Shown here piece by piece: positions 46,155 to 57,899 of a DNA stretch of 64,000 nucleotides. The notes beneath the pieces are model-generated. The model had not been told where the DNA came from. It did not search any database and saw nothing but the letters and a program-made list of their open reading frames with translations. The stretch comes from Macropodus opercularis (Eukaryota; Chordata; Actinopteri; Anabantiformes; Osphronemidae): contig CM061096.1 in the NCBI GenBank assembly GCA_030770545.1, positions 17,111,001-17,175,000 of the forward strand. Reading direction: 5' to 3'. A program made the position numbers and the translations under genes. Each line of letters starts with the position of its first letter. Position 1 is the first letter of the stretch.

Positions 46155-46390
46155 AATCAAGTGAAGTTGAGCTTTATTGTCGTTTTGCTACATGTGAAGA
46201 CATACAGAGGATTGAAATGTCGTGTCTCACAGGACCACGATGCAGACAGAGAGGAAAACAATCAACAAATGGCTTTACACAATAAGCTAAGACAGACAGA
46301 CCCACAGAGTTAAAGTCTCTGGTGCTTGGGGAGTGAAGAGAGCATTTCCACAGGTGGTTTGTTTGGCCCACTCACCTGTGTACAGCGTAC
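46155..46390. repeat. probable interspersed fish repeat copy (minus orientation)
   Basis: The segment beginning GAGCTTTATTGTCGTTTTGC, then CTACATGTGAAGACATACAG and GAAATGTCGTGTCTCACAGG, resembles a very common teleost repeat. Read on the other strand it ends in a CAATAAAGC-type 3' end. The assignment is from recognition only. Confidence 0.45.
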
Positions 46391-47245
46391 TACAGGACCG
46401 CACAATGATTTTTGATGGAGGGGGGTCTCTTAGGGGGGAGCAGGGAGATTGGAGTTTAGGGCTAGTTCAGCGAAATTCTATGAGCAGATAAACAAACTCC
46501 ACCAACACAACATGAAAACTAGTGACTGTAAAAGCAGAAACTTCACAGACTGACGAACTGTCCAAGCTTCAGCCTCAGGTGTGACTGAGCCTCATTTGTA
46601 AGAAGTGACACATAGGTTTTGGGGAGACTTGTTGTGAAGAGAAGCTTTGATTGACACTTGGACCTTGTTAGTACGTGTTTTCAGGACTGAGTGCACTTCT
46701 GTCGCTTTGTGTGTACAGCCAAACTATAGATGTGTAACAGTGGTAATGGGATCCAAATCAATGCAGGTTTATACGTTGTTTTGATCAAAACGTGTGAAAC
46801 GCTCTCACAGCGGTCAACAGCAGTCACATGCACAATTTATTAAACCTTTTACATCACACACACACAAACGTGAGGTAGTTTAATTTGACTTAAACTCTAG
46901 ATTGAAATAATATGAACAGTCACTCTCCAAACCACCTGAACACAGTGTGTATTACCTCATATAAAGCATAGTTATTATATAATTGAATCACTGAGTCTGT
47001 GAAACTGGGACAGAGCTCGTCTCCGCCTGCCCGTCCCTGATTGGTCTCTGAGGAGGCTGGGGTGTAGCAGGAGCCAACCAATCAGCAGACAGAGAGGCTG
47101 CTGAGCGCTCACAGGAGTTGACCAATCAGAGATCAGACTAGGAAATGTTACGAGGCTGTAGTTTGACCCACTTTACTCTTGTACTTTTTCTCTCAATGTT
47201 GATGTTGATGCCTTTATATAATTTGAACTGAATGAGAATTGAATC
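46391..47245. other. gene-free region with a CCAAT-box cluster
   Basis: No coding exon was recognised. At 47038-47130 CCAAT boxes occur as TGATTGGTC, ACCAATCAGC and ACCAATCAGA within 90 bases. Confidence 0.45.
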
Positions 47246-47246
47246 G

Positions 47247-47302
<56 letters not shown>
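47247..47302. repeat. (CT)n(TA)n compound microsatellite
   Basis: About 8 CT units are followed by about 20 TA units. Confidence 0.95.
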
Positions 47303-47307
<5 letters not shown>

Positions 47308-47368
47308 CAATTATAAACATTGTTCAAAATGTTACGAAAAAAAATGTACACTTGGTTTTTTGAGTGTT

Positions 47369-47371
<3 letters not shown>

Positions 47372-47426
<55 letters not shown>
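47372..47426. repeat. (AT)n microsatellite next to a LINE 3' end
   Basis: About 27 AT units immediately border the LINE fragment; a further short (TA)n lies at its far side (about 47870-47882). Confidence 0.95.
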
Positions 47427-47427
<1 letters not shown>

Positions 47428-47431
<4 letters not shown>

Positions 47432-47870
47432 TCCCCCCTCGCCCCCCGTGGCCGGTGTCATCCATCCAAGCTCGGGTCGTCTACCAGAGGCCTGGGAGCT
47501 TGAGGATTCTGCCAGTATCTTAGCTGTTCCTGCACTTTTCTGGACGGAGATGTCTGAGGTCTTTCCTGGGATCTGTTCTACCCACTCCTCCAGTTTGGGG
47601 GCTACTGCCCCGAGTGCTCCGATGACCACGGGCACCACTTTCACCTTGACTTACAGGCCTTCTCAAGTTCTTCTTTGAGCCCCTGGTATTTCTCTAATTT
47701 CTCGAGTTCCTTCTTTCTGATGTTAGCATCAGAGTCAGAGTTAGCTATGTCAACCATGATGGTTGACATGGTTCTCCATTACCATTTAATCTGTCTGTAT
47801 CTGGACGTCCCACAGGATCTTGGCTCGGTCGTTCTCTACCACCTTAGGGGGTGTTTCCCACCTAGACCTT
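47428..47870 (-). mobile_element. 5'-truncated LINE fragment (R4/Dong/Rex6-like reverse-transcriptase C terminus), dead
   Basis: On the minus strand, frames with stops and shifts read PPKVVENDRAKILWDVQIQT, NIRKKELEKLEKYQGLKEEL, then VVPVVIGALGAVAPKLEEW and DISVQKSAGTAKIL. This is the C-terminal stretch of a LINE class abundant in fish (restriction-like-endonuclease type, by recognition). In-frame stops and at least two frameshifts make it non-functional. (TA)n tracts border both ends, suggesting insertion into a TA microsatellite. Confidence 0.75.
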
Positions 47871-48120
47871 ATATATATATATTTACAAATGTCCCAGTTT
47901 TTAAATCACTTTATTCACACTTAGATATTCTAATATGAAGAATACTGACAGCAAAGGCAGCAGGTGTGAGAAACTGAGGGATTTTATATCAGAACAGGAC
48001 AATGAAACAAATCTGATTGAAATGAACAGTAAGAGTAGTAACTAGGAGAAGACAAACGTGAAACATTCAGAGGAGACACGTGAGGCAATAAAAGTGTGAG
48101 AAGACAAAAGAACTGAGACG

Positions 48121-51000
48121 TCAGACGAATGGACTGCTGCTGAGAAAAACCAACCAGTCAGTCAGACCCAGATCACTTTTATGAGGCTGAAAGAAAAACA
48201 CCAAAAAAAAAGGACTTAAAGCGTAATTTGAAGTTTGAAGACAAAAATATAATAACAAAATAATAAATTTCGTATTTTGACTTAAACTGTAAAATCATAC
48301 AATGTAGGTAAAATGGGTTTCATTCTAAACTCGACACTTCGAAATTGCACACGCTGATTGCGTCTTGTCTAACCTGCCAAACTGAATCCTATTATTACAT
48401 ATCTTCTATTTAATAGTAAAACTATAAACTGGAATTGTTCTGTTTTTCAAATGCTTCTTTAATTTTTGACTCGTTTACTGTGAAAACATCTTGAATCGTA
48501 ATTTGTGTTACTTTTAGCTGAGGAGAAGACTGCGTGGTCTTACCTTCAGTCCAGATGTGTCCAGAGCTTGTCCGTCTCTTCGTATTGAGAGCAGTCGGAC
48601 TTTTCCACTGGCCGGGTATCCATCCTCCACCTCCATGTGACACACCAGTGATGCAGACTTCAGGTAGACCAGCAGCCGCTGAGCAGGACGCCAGTCGATG
48701 GCAAAACTGGAAGCACAAAGTCTGGTTAATCTGATGTCACAGTGACTGGAAGGACCTATTTTCTCTTTAGATGGAGACATTTGTTCAAAAACAGACATTT
48801 GCTTTTAATGTATCCATGTCATTGTCTAAAGGCTTCTGGTCCGTTTCAGTAAAGGTGCTTATTGATCATTAATCAGTTCATTACTAAGGTCACTGACTCA
48901 TAAACCTAACCCACCTGGATCTCAGAGACTGGATCTCACACAGCAGCTCAGCCTGACCCATGTAACACTGCATCACCTCCAGCAGGGCCACGCTGAGCTC
49001 GGATCGCTTTCCCGACACACAGTCCTCCATCAGACCAGCAGTCCCCTCATTCACCTGTGCAGGCACAAACACAGTCACAATCAAAACAGACAGAAAACAA
49101 CCTGATGCACTTCGAGGGTTCTGATTCTGGATCTTGAATGACCTGGCGCGTCACCTGCAGTGTGAAGTGGTCGTCATGGCTCCAGCTGACCGACAGTTTC
49201 AGTGGCTCCAGGTTATTGGAGGTGGAGCGGCATGGCCGGAGCTCCACACACAGCTCAGACTGGTTGAAGGACAGCAGGTTGATCTGCATAACATCCTGTG
49301 TGGTGGAGACATACTCCTGCAGCCTGACAAGGAAACAGGAAACGGCAGAGTTACTGACTAATCACATCACCTGACAATGGTCACATGATCTAATGTCCCT
49401 CACTCATCTCTGAGCTGGTGCCAGCTCATCAGCTGACTGATCACTTTCTCAGAGTCTGTCCTCAGCTTGGCTAGCTCACAATCGCGTAACTTCAATGCAT
49501 TCTGGGCCTTCTGCAGAGACTCGCCCAGATGTTCACTCTGCTCTTTCTGAAGAAAGCAGACAAAGGGATGTGGATGAGGAGCGGAAGCAGGGATATCAGC
49601 AGTGAATTCAGTAAACAGGACACTAATGTGTTTCTGCCTCACGGTGGTTGGTGTATTTGTATAATGTTTAATTCTCTACAAAAATATACTACATGTATTT
49701 TAAATGTATGTGCTGGCACCTGGTTATGCAGCTGTTGGACCAGATGTGCAAGTGTTTGTCGTCTGTGATGGATCTGTTGCACTTTGTCCTGCATCAATCT
49801 GAGCAGAGTCTCCGTCTCCTCCACTTCTGCACTGCACTTCACCTTCAGAGTCTTCCACCTGCCGCGAGCTCCAGCCTCTGCACACACATGCATTTGCTAC
49901 ATATACGTTACATGTACTGTGTTTATGTAGCATGTACTCTTTACTGTGCATAATCTTTATAATATATCACTTATTCTGTGCGTAGTGTGAGCAGTCTATA
50001 ATGGTTTTTATGCAGTCAGTTTCCTATATGTGCGGTAATTGCTGTGAGTACTGTGCACACCAGGTTGAGGGGGGCAGGGCTGAGTGATCAGTTGCTGGGC
50101 AGACTCCAGACCTTCCAGGAGAGACATCATGGAGTCAAGAACAGACAGTTGACGCCACAAAACCTTCTGGACCCGACGACTGTCCTGCACAATGATCATT
50201 TCAAGAGTTTAATTCAGATTCAGTTTGACCACGATCCATCTGCTCAGCACCACACACTGAGTGTTACAGTGGTCACAGTTGAATGTTAAATTAAAATGAA
50301 GAGTCACACACACCATGAGATAGAGGACCATCCTGGCTGATTCAGAACAGTCTGGCTGATCAGAGTCTGCACAAGGATCCAAGAGAGACGGATCACAGCG
50401 CTGCAACACCCTGGAACCAACAAGCAACCTGCACACGTTATTCTGGAGATGGAAAAGTAAGTAAATACTGCAACGCATACAGCACTGAAGTACCTCTTCT
50501 TTGCTTTATCACCCATGGTGAAGCTACCTGCTGTGTACATGTGTGTTAAATGTCTGTATTCTCTCTACTGCTGCAACAAGGAAATTTCCCTGCTTACTAA
50601 TCTGAATTAGTACTCACGTTTTATGACATTGTACTAAATTAATTTTACGTTTTATTTTGAAGCTGCAGAATAAAACAAAGCACAGTAAAGTGAACTAACC
50701 AACTATTACATGTCAAGCACATATTGTACGTTCTAAAAAAACTGACCAATAGTTATGTAATGAAGGAATTACACCTTTATAATTACGTCCCTCGTGACAT
50801 TTGTCACTACGTGGGTACGTTAGCTCACCGCTAATGTTTAGCTAGCTCGCCCACCACAATTTTCGTTTCAGTTAACCGCGAAATTAACGTGTGAGTCTAG
50901 AAGCATCAACGGCCGTTTTGTGACTCTGGTAAACGTTAAGTATTAAAGTGCGGCCTTAAATATTAGTTACAAACGACACTTACGCTCGAACCTCTGCCAT
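48121..51000 (-). CDS. zwint: ZWINT-like kinetochore protein with long C-terminal extension
   Basis: Nine minus-strand exons sum to exactly 359 codons (358 residues): 51000-50984, 50410-50314, 50184-50061, 49877-49720, 49546-49404, 49323-49155, 49054-48915, 48706-48544 and 48186-48121. The first reads MAEVRA. Resemblance to human ZWINT is local but ordered: DSRRVQKVLWRQL near the N terminus, RWKTLKVKCSAEVEE, the coiled-coil stretch QQIHHRRQTLAHLVQQLHNQ, and LRDELQEYVSTTQDVM. ZWINT binds KNL1 and recruits ZW10/RZZ to kinetochores for checkpoint control. Human ZWINT (277 residues) ends soon after the last segment. Here about 140 more residues follow, including LSFNQSELCVELRP, FAIDWRPAQRLLVYL and a last exon reading LTDWLVFLSSSPFV. 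This tail is plausibly a small globular (RWD-like) domain, which is inference. Identity rests on weak similarity; an unnamed coiled-coil kinetochore protein is the alternative. Confidence 0.55.
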
Positions 51001-51594
51001 TTTTATTTTCAAATCTCCGCGGTAATAGGAGTGATCCGATTGGCCGTTTGTAATGACGTAGGCCCGAGTCACTGTTGCTGAAGGAAACCTTCCACGTAAT
51101 GATCCGTGGAACTAAAAACACCACAGCGTCACCTAGTGGTGACTATGAGAACTACGCAAACAAAAAAAACTGAGACAGAGGCGATCAAATGTTGGGTTGG
51201 AAATATCCATGTTTTCATTTCAAAGGTAATTGAAGTGCATTCAAATACATTTACAAGATCCTGTTGTTTAACTTTAGGATTGTAAATGTCGTTTACAATA
51301 CCTGGATAAGTGGCGACACGTTTCTACGAAATAGAAGAAGTCCAGCTACCATCACCCAACTTTCAGACACTGTTTACAGTAAATAGGGACCCGCTCCGTC
51401 CTGCAGCAGCGGCGCGTGTCGTCCGGTCGGTCACGTGACCTCCGTGAATCCACCGAGGGGCGGAAAATCCCGGCTCTGCGGCAGAGAGCGTCTAACGGGA
51501 ACGGAGACGCACAGCTGGGCATCCGCAGCCGTTAAGCGACGAACGCACACGTTAAAGTATGATTTGCTCTGGAAGGAGGCGGTAACGTGCACAG
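51001..51594. promoter_or_regulatory. wipf2: divergent promoter zwint-like/wipf2 with palindromic E-box, and wipf2 5' UTR exon
   Basis: The zwint-like ATG (51000, minus) and the inferred wipf2 first exon (ending CACAG|GTAGCG at 51594/51595, plus) diverge from this stretch. GGTCACGTGACC, a 12-bp perfect palindrome containing the GTCACGTGAC form of the E-box, lies at 51429-51440. An inverted CCAAT (GATTGG) is near 51037. The wipf2 second exon starts at 52162. Confidence 0.5.
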
Positions 51595-52193
51595 GTAGCG
51601 TTTATTTTACCTGCGTACATGTGTCAGCGATGCTAATGCTAGCGAGGAAGCTGTGCTAGCTAGTCCGCTAACAGAGCTTGTTGTACATGTGTGCTTTAAC
51701 GGGCGCATGACGCTGTAAACGCAGGTGTGTAATTTTATGCTAATTTGTTTGGAAAGATCTTGTCTATTAGATTAGAACAGAAGAGCTAACGTGTTAGCTT
51801 AGCATCCTGTAGGGATGCGAGGCCGGTGCTGATGATAGTTAGCTAATGTAGCTAATGCTAGCGCTGACAAGCAGCCCCGAGGAAAACACCTTTTTCCGTT
51901 TTTAGAGCAAATACAGCGATGTAAAAAACAGCGTGAATCGGGCTTTGTCAGACTGTGGTTTCATGTATTAAGAGGCCTGATGTGGTCTGGACTTTTAAAA
52001 TGTTGCTGCCGAGGTTCCGCTGACTCCAGACCACATCAGTCTCTTGCGGGTTCTGATCTAATCAGGTTCGTCTGGGTTTGGTAGTTCTTGCTAAACCGGA
52101 CGTTTTTTCCACGTTGCTAACTGCTTTTCGTGCTGAAGCGTTTGATTCGTTCGTGTTTCAGGGTGATCAGGTGTGTGTTTCATCAGCAGCAGG

Positions 52194-55100
52194 ATGCCCA
52201 TCCCTCCCCCTCCTCCCCCACCACCAGGGGGACCCCCCCCTCCCCCCACCCTCAGCCAGGTAAGGACCTGCACACTCATCGCAGTCATTGTCCACATGTT
52301 AACAAGAACTGCTGGTTTTGAAATGTAACTCTCTGGTTGTCCTGATTGAAAGATTTTCCATAAACACACAAGGGTATAGATCACCCTCCTTTAAAATGAC
52401 CAGTTTCTACAAATCCTGCTTATGCATTTAAAGTATTCATGTGAGCACAGAGAAACCTTTCTGGAGGTTCTGCACAAACACCATTCTGAGCAAAAAGCAC
52501 ACGAGAAGAAGAAGAAGAAAAGGGAAACTGGCAACTTTGACAATACTAAGTGGACTGTGAAAAGCCTGTCTCTCCTGTGAGAGGTTTATTTTAGACCAGC
52601 GATGTGATTCTTGCTCCATCCCTCCAGGCCAACACCAGCCCCCCAAAGCTGAGCAGGGAGGATGCCAAAGGTCGCGGCGCTTTGCTGTCAGACATCTGTA
52701 AAGGCACCAGGCTGAAGAAGGTGGCGGTGGTGAACGACCGCAGCGCGCCGCTGCTCGACAGTAAGAGTCAAACACCAAAGAGCCAGACACCTACCACAGA
52801 GCACCCATACATTCGCTTATACCAGTACCTACACCAGCAACAGAGCCAGCCTAAACAACAGGGGGCGCCGTCTGATGAGCAGAAGACGACGGCCGGAGAT
52901 AAGAGCTCAGCTCCGTCTCTAGCGAGTAAGACTACAAACCTTGTCTGGTTTTAGATTGCAGGAGGCTCAGGGCCGGAGGGTACGGAGCTGCCACACTTCC
53001 TGTCCAACCTGTGAATTTGCCAAACTCAACTAAAAGAAACTCTGACATCTGGACTGATAAGATGTATAAGAACTACAAACTAAAACATATCTGATTCGTT
53101 TCTGTAAAGTGTGAACACACTAAACCATATGACTTTTTAGGGTGGGTCCACTAAGTGACCCCAGATCTGATGTATGACCCTACAGTCCTCTCTGTTTTTT
53201 GTTTTTTTTTGTCCAAAACAACACTTTTACTTGTCATTGTTCGACAGTTTGATGCAGTGATACAGAAATAGCCACACAGACATTTTGAGCAGCTACCAGA
53301 AGTTAACCAGCTAACAGAGTCTCCAGCTGGATTTAGTTCTGTCTACAGAAACTGCATCACATCTGCGGTTTGGCGAGGAGGGAGAGCTGGGAAATCAAGA
53401 CGTTGCCTTAAAAATTGACGTTAATGCAAAGAGCCACGTGAGCAGATGTATCAGTGTTAAAACTTTCCTAATTCAGGTTTCATGTCAGGAACAGAACATG
53501 TTAACCAGCTGTAACAGTAGAAATGTGATACCAGTCAAAACACACACAAGCACTTTCCTGCTGCATTTAACACCTTACACTGGAACACGCTTTAGGACCT
53601 TCCACTGTTTGGTCATGTTTTACTGTTTGTTTCTGTTCCACCTTTTACTGTTTCCCCACCTCTAGTGTTTTTGTGTTATTCTAGTAATGATTTATGTTTC
53701 TTCTTTTTCTTGCTGATCTCTTTGAGTCCAGGTTGACGGTGGTCTGGACGTTTATCTTTGGGTTTAAGTTTGTGCCAGACACCCAGCGTATTTTACTGCA
53801 GTCATATCAGTGCATCAAACTGTTGTAGTGTGGATGGACAGGGGATGGAGCGGCTGCTAGATCAGACCCTGCGGCTTCCTGCAGCTGCTGACGCCGTCTG
53901 TTGAAGTTAACGTTAGAGTTCCATTCCGCTGTGGTGATAGATAGATAAGACTTTATTAATGCTGCGGCTTCTCAAACTGTAGAGTGCTTTTTTTATAATC
54001 AGTAGCTCAACAATGGTTGTACTGAAGAACTTTGTTGTACAAGTTGTTTATAAGGGACATGATGCACTAGTATCTTGAGGTTTTAGATTTCTGCACTGTC
54101 AGCAACTCAAGTGTAATTTAAAGATGTAGAAAGCGTTTAATTGAAGGGAAAAGTCAGTGTTGTTTGGTTTATATTGGCTCTTTAAGGAGCAGCAGCTGTT
54201 TTCTACTATAACCTCTTAGTGTGGCTGAACCACAAATCATCTTTTCAATCATCTTTTCTGATGAACCACAGCTGGTAATGAAACTCTGAGCGTCCCCGGG
54301 CTCCGCATGCAGCAGAATGTGTCGGCATGGTGCCTTCATGTAACAACAGCTTTACATGCCGTGCAGCGACCCTGGTCTGCTCACTGCTGATGACCTGCCC
54401 CGCGGTGGAACAGGACCAGGGTTAGCAGCTGCGCTAACCTGCTCACTGATGCTGCAGGTGGCTGACATCACTGAAGTGTGACGCTTCATGATTCCAGGTT
54501 CAGTCTACACAATAAAAGCCCGGAAGCAGCCTGACTAGCAGACGGAGACGCTCTGGACACAAACTGTTTTCAGATGGGTTTAAAAACTGGCATTAGCAAG
54601 AAGCACATATTTAACCAGCCCTGCTGAATTACTGGGATGTGCTAGCATTATGCAGCGTTGCCATGACGATATGACTGGCAGTGAACATACAAATATTCAT
54701 GAGTTCATCAGCTGCACTTCCTGTTTGTTCTGCCAGAGTAACGCAAAGCATTAACCTGGAGCCTGCAGCCCGCCTGTAGAGGTCCTGTTTTCACTTGTGT
54801 ACGGCGCTGGCCTAGATCGCTTGCTAATGCCAGTGGAACCTGAACCTGAAGCTGCCGAAACGCCTCATTCTGAGCTTTTTCTTCTTAACGAATAATTAAG
54901 TTTTTGTAACTCTGGTTTTATTTTGGTCGCATCATCCATCACGTCTTTGAAGTCGATGAACGCAGAGATGCTGCAATACAGATGTCACGTTTCGCTGAGT
55001 TTCCCATATCACATATAAATTGAAAGTGTAGCAAGAAAAGAAAAAATATTAATGGTGAATAGTTTTTCCTGCTGATGGACGTGATGCTCATGATAGCTAG

Positions 55101-57211
55101 AAATAAAGCCAGAGTTGGGCCGTGGCAGGATCTGTGCAGTTCTGATCACCTGTCATGTGAAAATGACGATTAAACGTTTTCCACTGTTTTTGTCGCTCAT
55201 GTTGCTGTCGATGGCCATCGGAACAGCGTGGCAGCGTAAACACTTAATTTAACATTTTTTCACCACTTATCTCAGGCCATCCCACCCCCTCACCCCCTCA
55301 CCCCCTCACCTGAGCTGTGTGTGACGTGCTTCCTTGTTCTTACCTGCATCTTGCCTCATCCTCACACATTCTGTAGTCTCATCACGCAGTTATATTGCTG
55401 TGATGTCAGGAGGAGGAGAAGCCTCACTCACCTGTTCTTTGGTTGTGGTTCTCAGAACCTAAAGGAGGTGGGGCCACAGCAACAGGAGGAGCCAATGGCA
55501 ATGGAGCAGCAAGCCCATCTGGTTCTGCTCCACCAATTGGAGGCTTATTCACAGCCGGCGTTCCAAAGCTGAGGCCGGTCGGAGGTGACGTGTGACAGTG
55601 TTTTAGTTTCTTTTTCGTTTGAAAATCTTGAAAATTGCAATGCTCAACATGAAAACAAACCTATTTGGTGATTATCCTTGTAGATGGCTCCTCAGGACGT
55701 CCTCCTTCCACCCGAGCTGCAGCACCCAGGCCTCCCAGTCATCGCCATGACGACGCAGACAGTCCCTCACCTCAGGCGCTGATGGAGACATCTCGCACCC
55801 AGCGCCCTTCACTTCCCAACTTGTCCTCCTCCTCTCCCTCCCCCTCCTCTGCGGCCTCTTCCCCCTCCACCAGCATGAAGCACTCCTCCTCAGCTCCCCC
55901 TCCTCCACCTCTCTGTCGGCGCGGTAACGCCCCCTCGCCTCCGTCTTCCTCCACATCTTACAGAGAGAAGCCCCTCCCCCCAACCCCTAACAACACACCA
56001 CCCCTCCCTTCTAAGCCTCCCCCGTCCCCTGGAAACAGCAGACGCCCGCCTACTGCGGGAGGAAACCCCGCCTCCTCCTCCAGCTCTCTCGCCCCACCAC
56101 CTCCACCTTACCGCATCGCGAATGGTCCAACAGGTGGAAATGGAGAAGCAGCGCCAGAGCTGCCCCAGCGTCACAACTCCCTCAGCAACAAGAGGACCGC
56201 CCCCTCACCTGGAGGCCACACCCCCACGCGGGGCCCAGCCCCCCCACCACCCCCTGCCTCCCCCACACCTTCCCAGCATGGTGCCAATAGGCCCCCTCCC
56301 CCTGTCAGAGAGCCTCCAGGTAGGGGAGCAGGTGAGTTAACAATGTCATCAGAGTATGCGTGTGTGTATGATGTTGTTTCTGGATGTAATTTGCGGTTCC
56401 CACATGTCTGCAGGCCAACTGACCATTTACAGACACTACACTGATCACCTGTCCCCATCTCTGTCCCCTCAGCTCCCCCCATTCCGGGTCAGTCCGCGTC
56501 CTCAAGGGCAGGAGGCAGAGAAGCTCCACCTCCTCCTCCTTACAGGACATATGGTAGCCCCTCCTCTGACCCCCCTGCAAGAGGGAAACCACCTCCTCCG
56601 CCCACCCGCACCCCCAATGCTCCTCCGCCTCCTCCTCCACCACTCCGTAATGGATTCCCCCCCTCCTCCTCTGCCATCACTCGCTCCTTTGTTGGTGAGT
56701 TTGTCTCAGCCTCCATCTTGTCATCTAGCAGTAGAGCAGCTGAGCCTCCATGAATTAATCTGCTGTTTAATTTATTTAATTTGCAGATTAGATTCATGAG
56801 GTTTGTCAGTAATTAGGCTTTACTGTTTTTTTCAGTTTTCTCCTCACTTTGTCTTCTGTCAATTTCCTCAAATTAATTTTTCACTTTAATGAAATAAACT
56901 GTAATTAAATAGTATTAAAGACAAGTGATGCAACGTCTCCTCTCCTCCCACAGATGATTTTGAATCAAAGTATTCGTTTCATCCTTTGGACGATTTCCCG
57001 GCTCCAGACGAGTACAGACACTTCACTAAGATTTACCCCAGCAAAGCCAACAGAGGTGAGGTTTTTCTTTACTCATTTTTCTCAGAGCCTTGTATTCATG
57101 CAGAACGTTTATAGTACAGAACTGACCGAATCAGTTGCAGTGAGTGAAGTCTCTGTTTTGATGGTTGCAGTGATGAGAGGAGCTCCTCCGCTGCCTCCTG
57201 TCGGGAGGTGA
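52194..57211 (+). CDS. wipf2: WAS/WASL-interacting protein family member 2 (WIPF2/WIRE)
   Basis: Seven exons give 446 residues: 52194-52259, 52628-52760, 55456-55584, 55684-56331, 56473-56694, 56954-57055 and 57171-57211. The N terminus is polyproline (MPIPPPPPPPPGGPPPPP). A WH2 actin-binding motif follows, GALLSDICKGTRLKKV, then NDRSAPLLD and KGGLF-type GGLFTAGVPKLRPVG. The middle is Ser/Pro-rich with RPSLPNLS, MKHSSSAPPPPP, YREKPLPPTP and ELPQRHNSL. The C-terminal WASP-binding stretch FESKYSFHPLDDFPAPDEY leads to ARGAPPLPP-like RGAPPLPPVGR. WIPF2 stabilises N-WASP and promotes actin assembly downstream of PDGF receptor. Linkage to nr1d1 matches human 17q21. Exon 2 has an in-frame alternative donor at 52925. 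Intron 2 (2.7 kb) holds only short repeats. AATAAA lies at 58263-58268. Confidence 0.95.
52926..55455. other. wipf2 intron 2 sequence
   Basis: No embedded gene was recognised. A GATAGATAGATAAGACTTTATTAATG-type sequence near 53937 looks like the 3' end of a fish LINE. Three copies of ACCCCCTC lie at about 55283-55308. Confidence 0.5.
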
Positions 57212-57867
57212 AGCATGGAAACGAACAAACGCGCTGGAAACTAACGCGTAAACACAACTACATCCTCCATCCTGTTTGACGTCTGCGGTGTCCAGCCTCC
57301 CCGTCCTCGAATCCTCCACAATCCATCCGTGCTTGCGTCCAATTGGTTGATTGGAGTCTGACAGAAACAAACTCACCTCTCAGCAAGAGAAACTGATTGG
57401 ACAGTGGAGCCTTGTTAAAGGTGCAGCAATGGACAGTTGGTGTGTAATTACTTGGAAAAAAGAGCCTCATGCAAAACACACTTTCTAAATGTGTAGCTAA
57501 ACCTAATCACTTGACTTCACTCTGACGTAACAGCTCACCAAAATTGGTATTTCCCGTAGAAAGCGCTCATCCCTACAAGGCACTAACTCCTCACATGCAG
57601 TGGCCCTTCCTCTCTGGACGACACCACCACTTCATGTTTTATTGTTGCACTTTTTGTTTGCAGCGTCGTCAAGCAGCCGCTCGTCTGGGTGAGAGTGTGG
57701 CATGTGACTGCTAATTGAGGCTGAGTTTGATGATGAACATCTTGGAAAATACGTTTATCTGATTTCTTCCTGAAGTTGATGGCTTGATACTAAGTTGTTT
57801 GTTCCCAGCAAGTTCTGTTTTCATTCCTCTGTTCCTTTAACCGTTTGGAGAAAACACATCAGTTGTG

Positions 57868-57899
57868 AAACTGAATGTGACATCAGTCACATTCAGTTT
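57868..57899. other. perfect 14-bp stem, 4-base loop hairpin
   Basis: AAACTGAATGTGAC (57868-57881), loop ATCA, then GTCACATTCAGTTT (57886-57899), fully complementary. It lies in the presumed wipf2 3' UTR, about 660 bases after the stop. Confidence 0.9.

Noticed and set aside
45138..48100. Possible antisense thyroid hormone receptor 3' exon overlapping nr1d1, as in mammals
   Set aside because: No receptor-like coding sequence was found on the minus strand downstream of or across the nr1d1 3' end.
55665..56796. Minus-strand Gly/Arg/Glu-rich open frames across wipf2
   Set aside because: They are shadows of the proline-rich coding exons.
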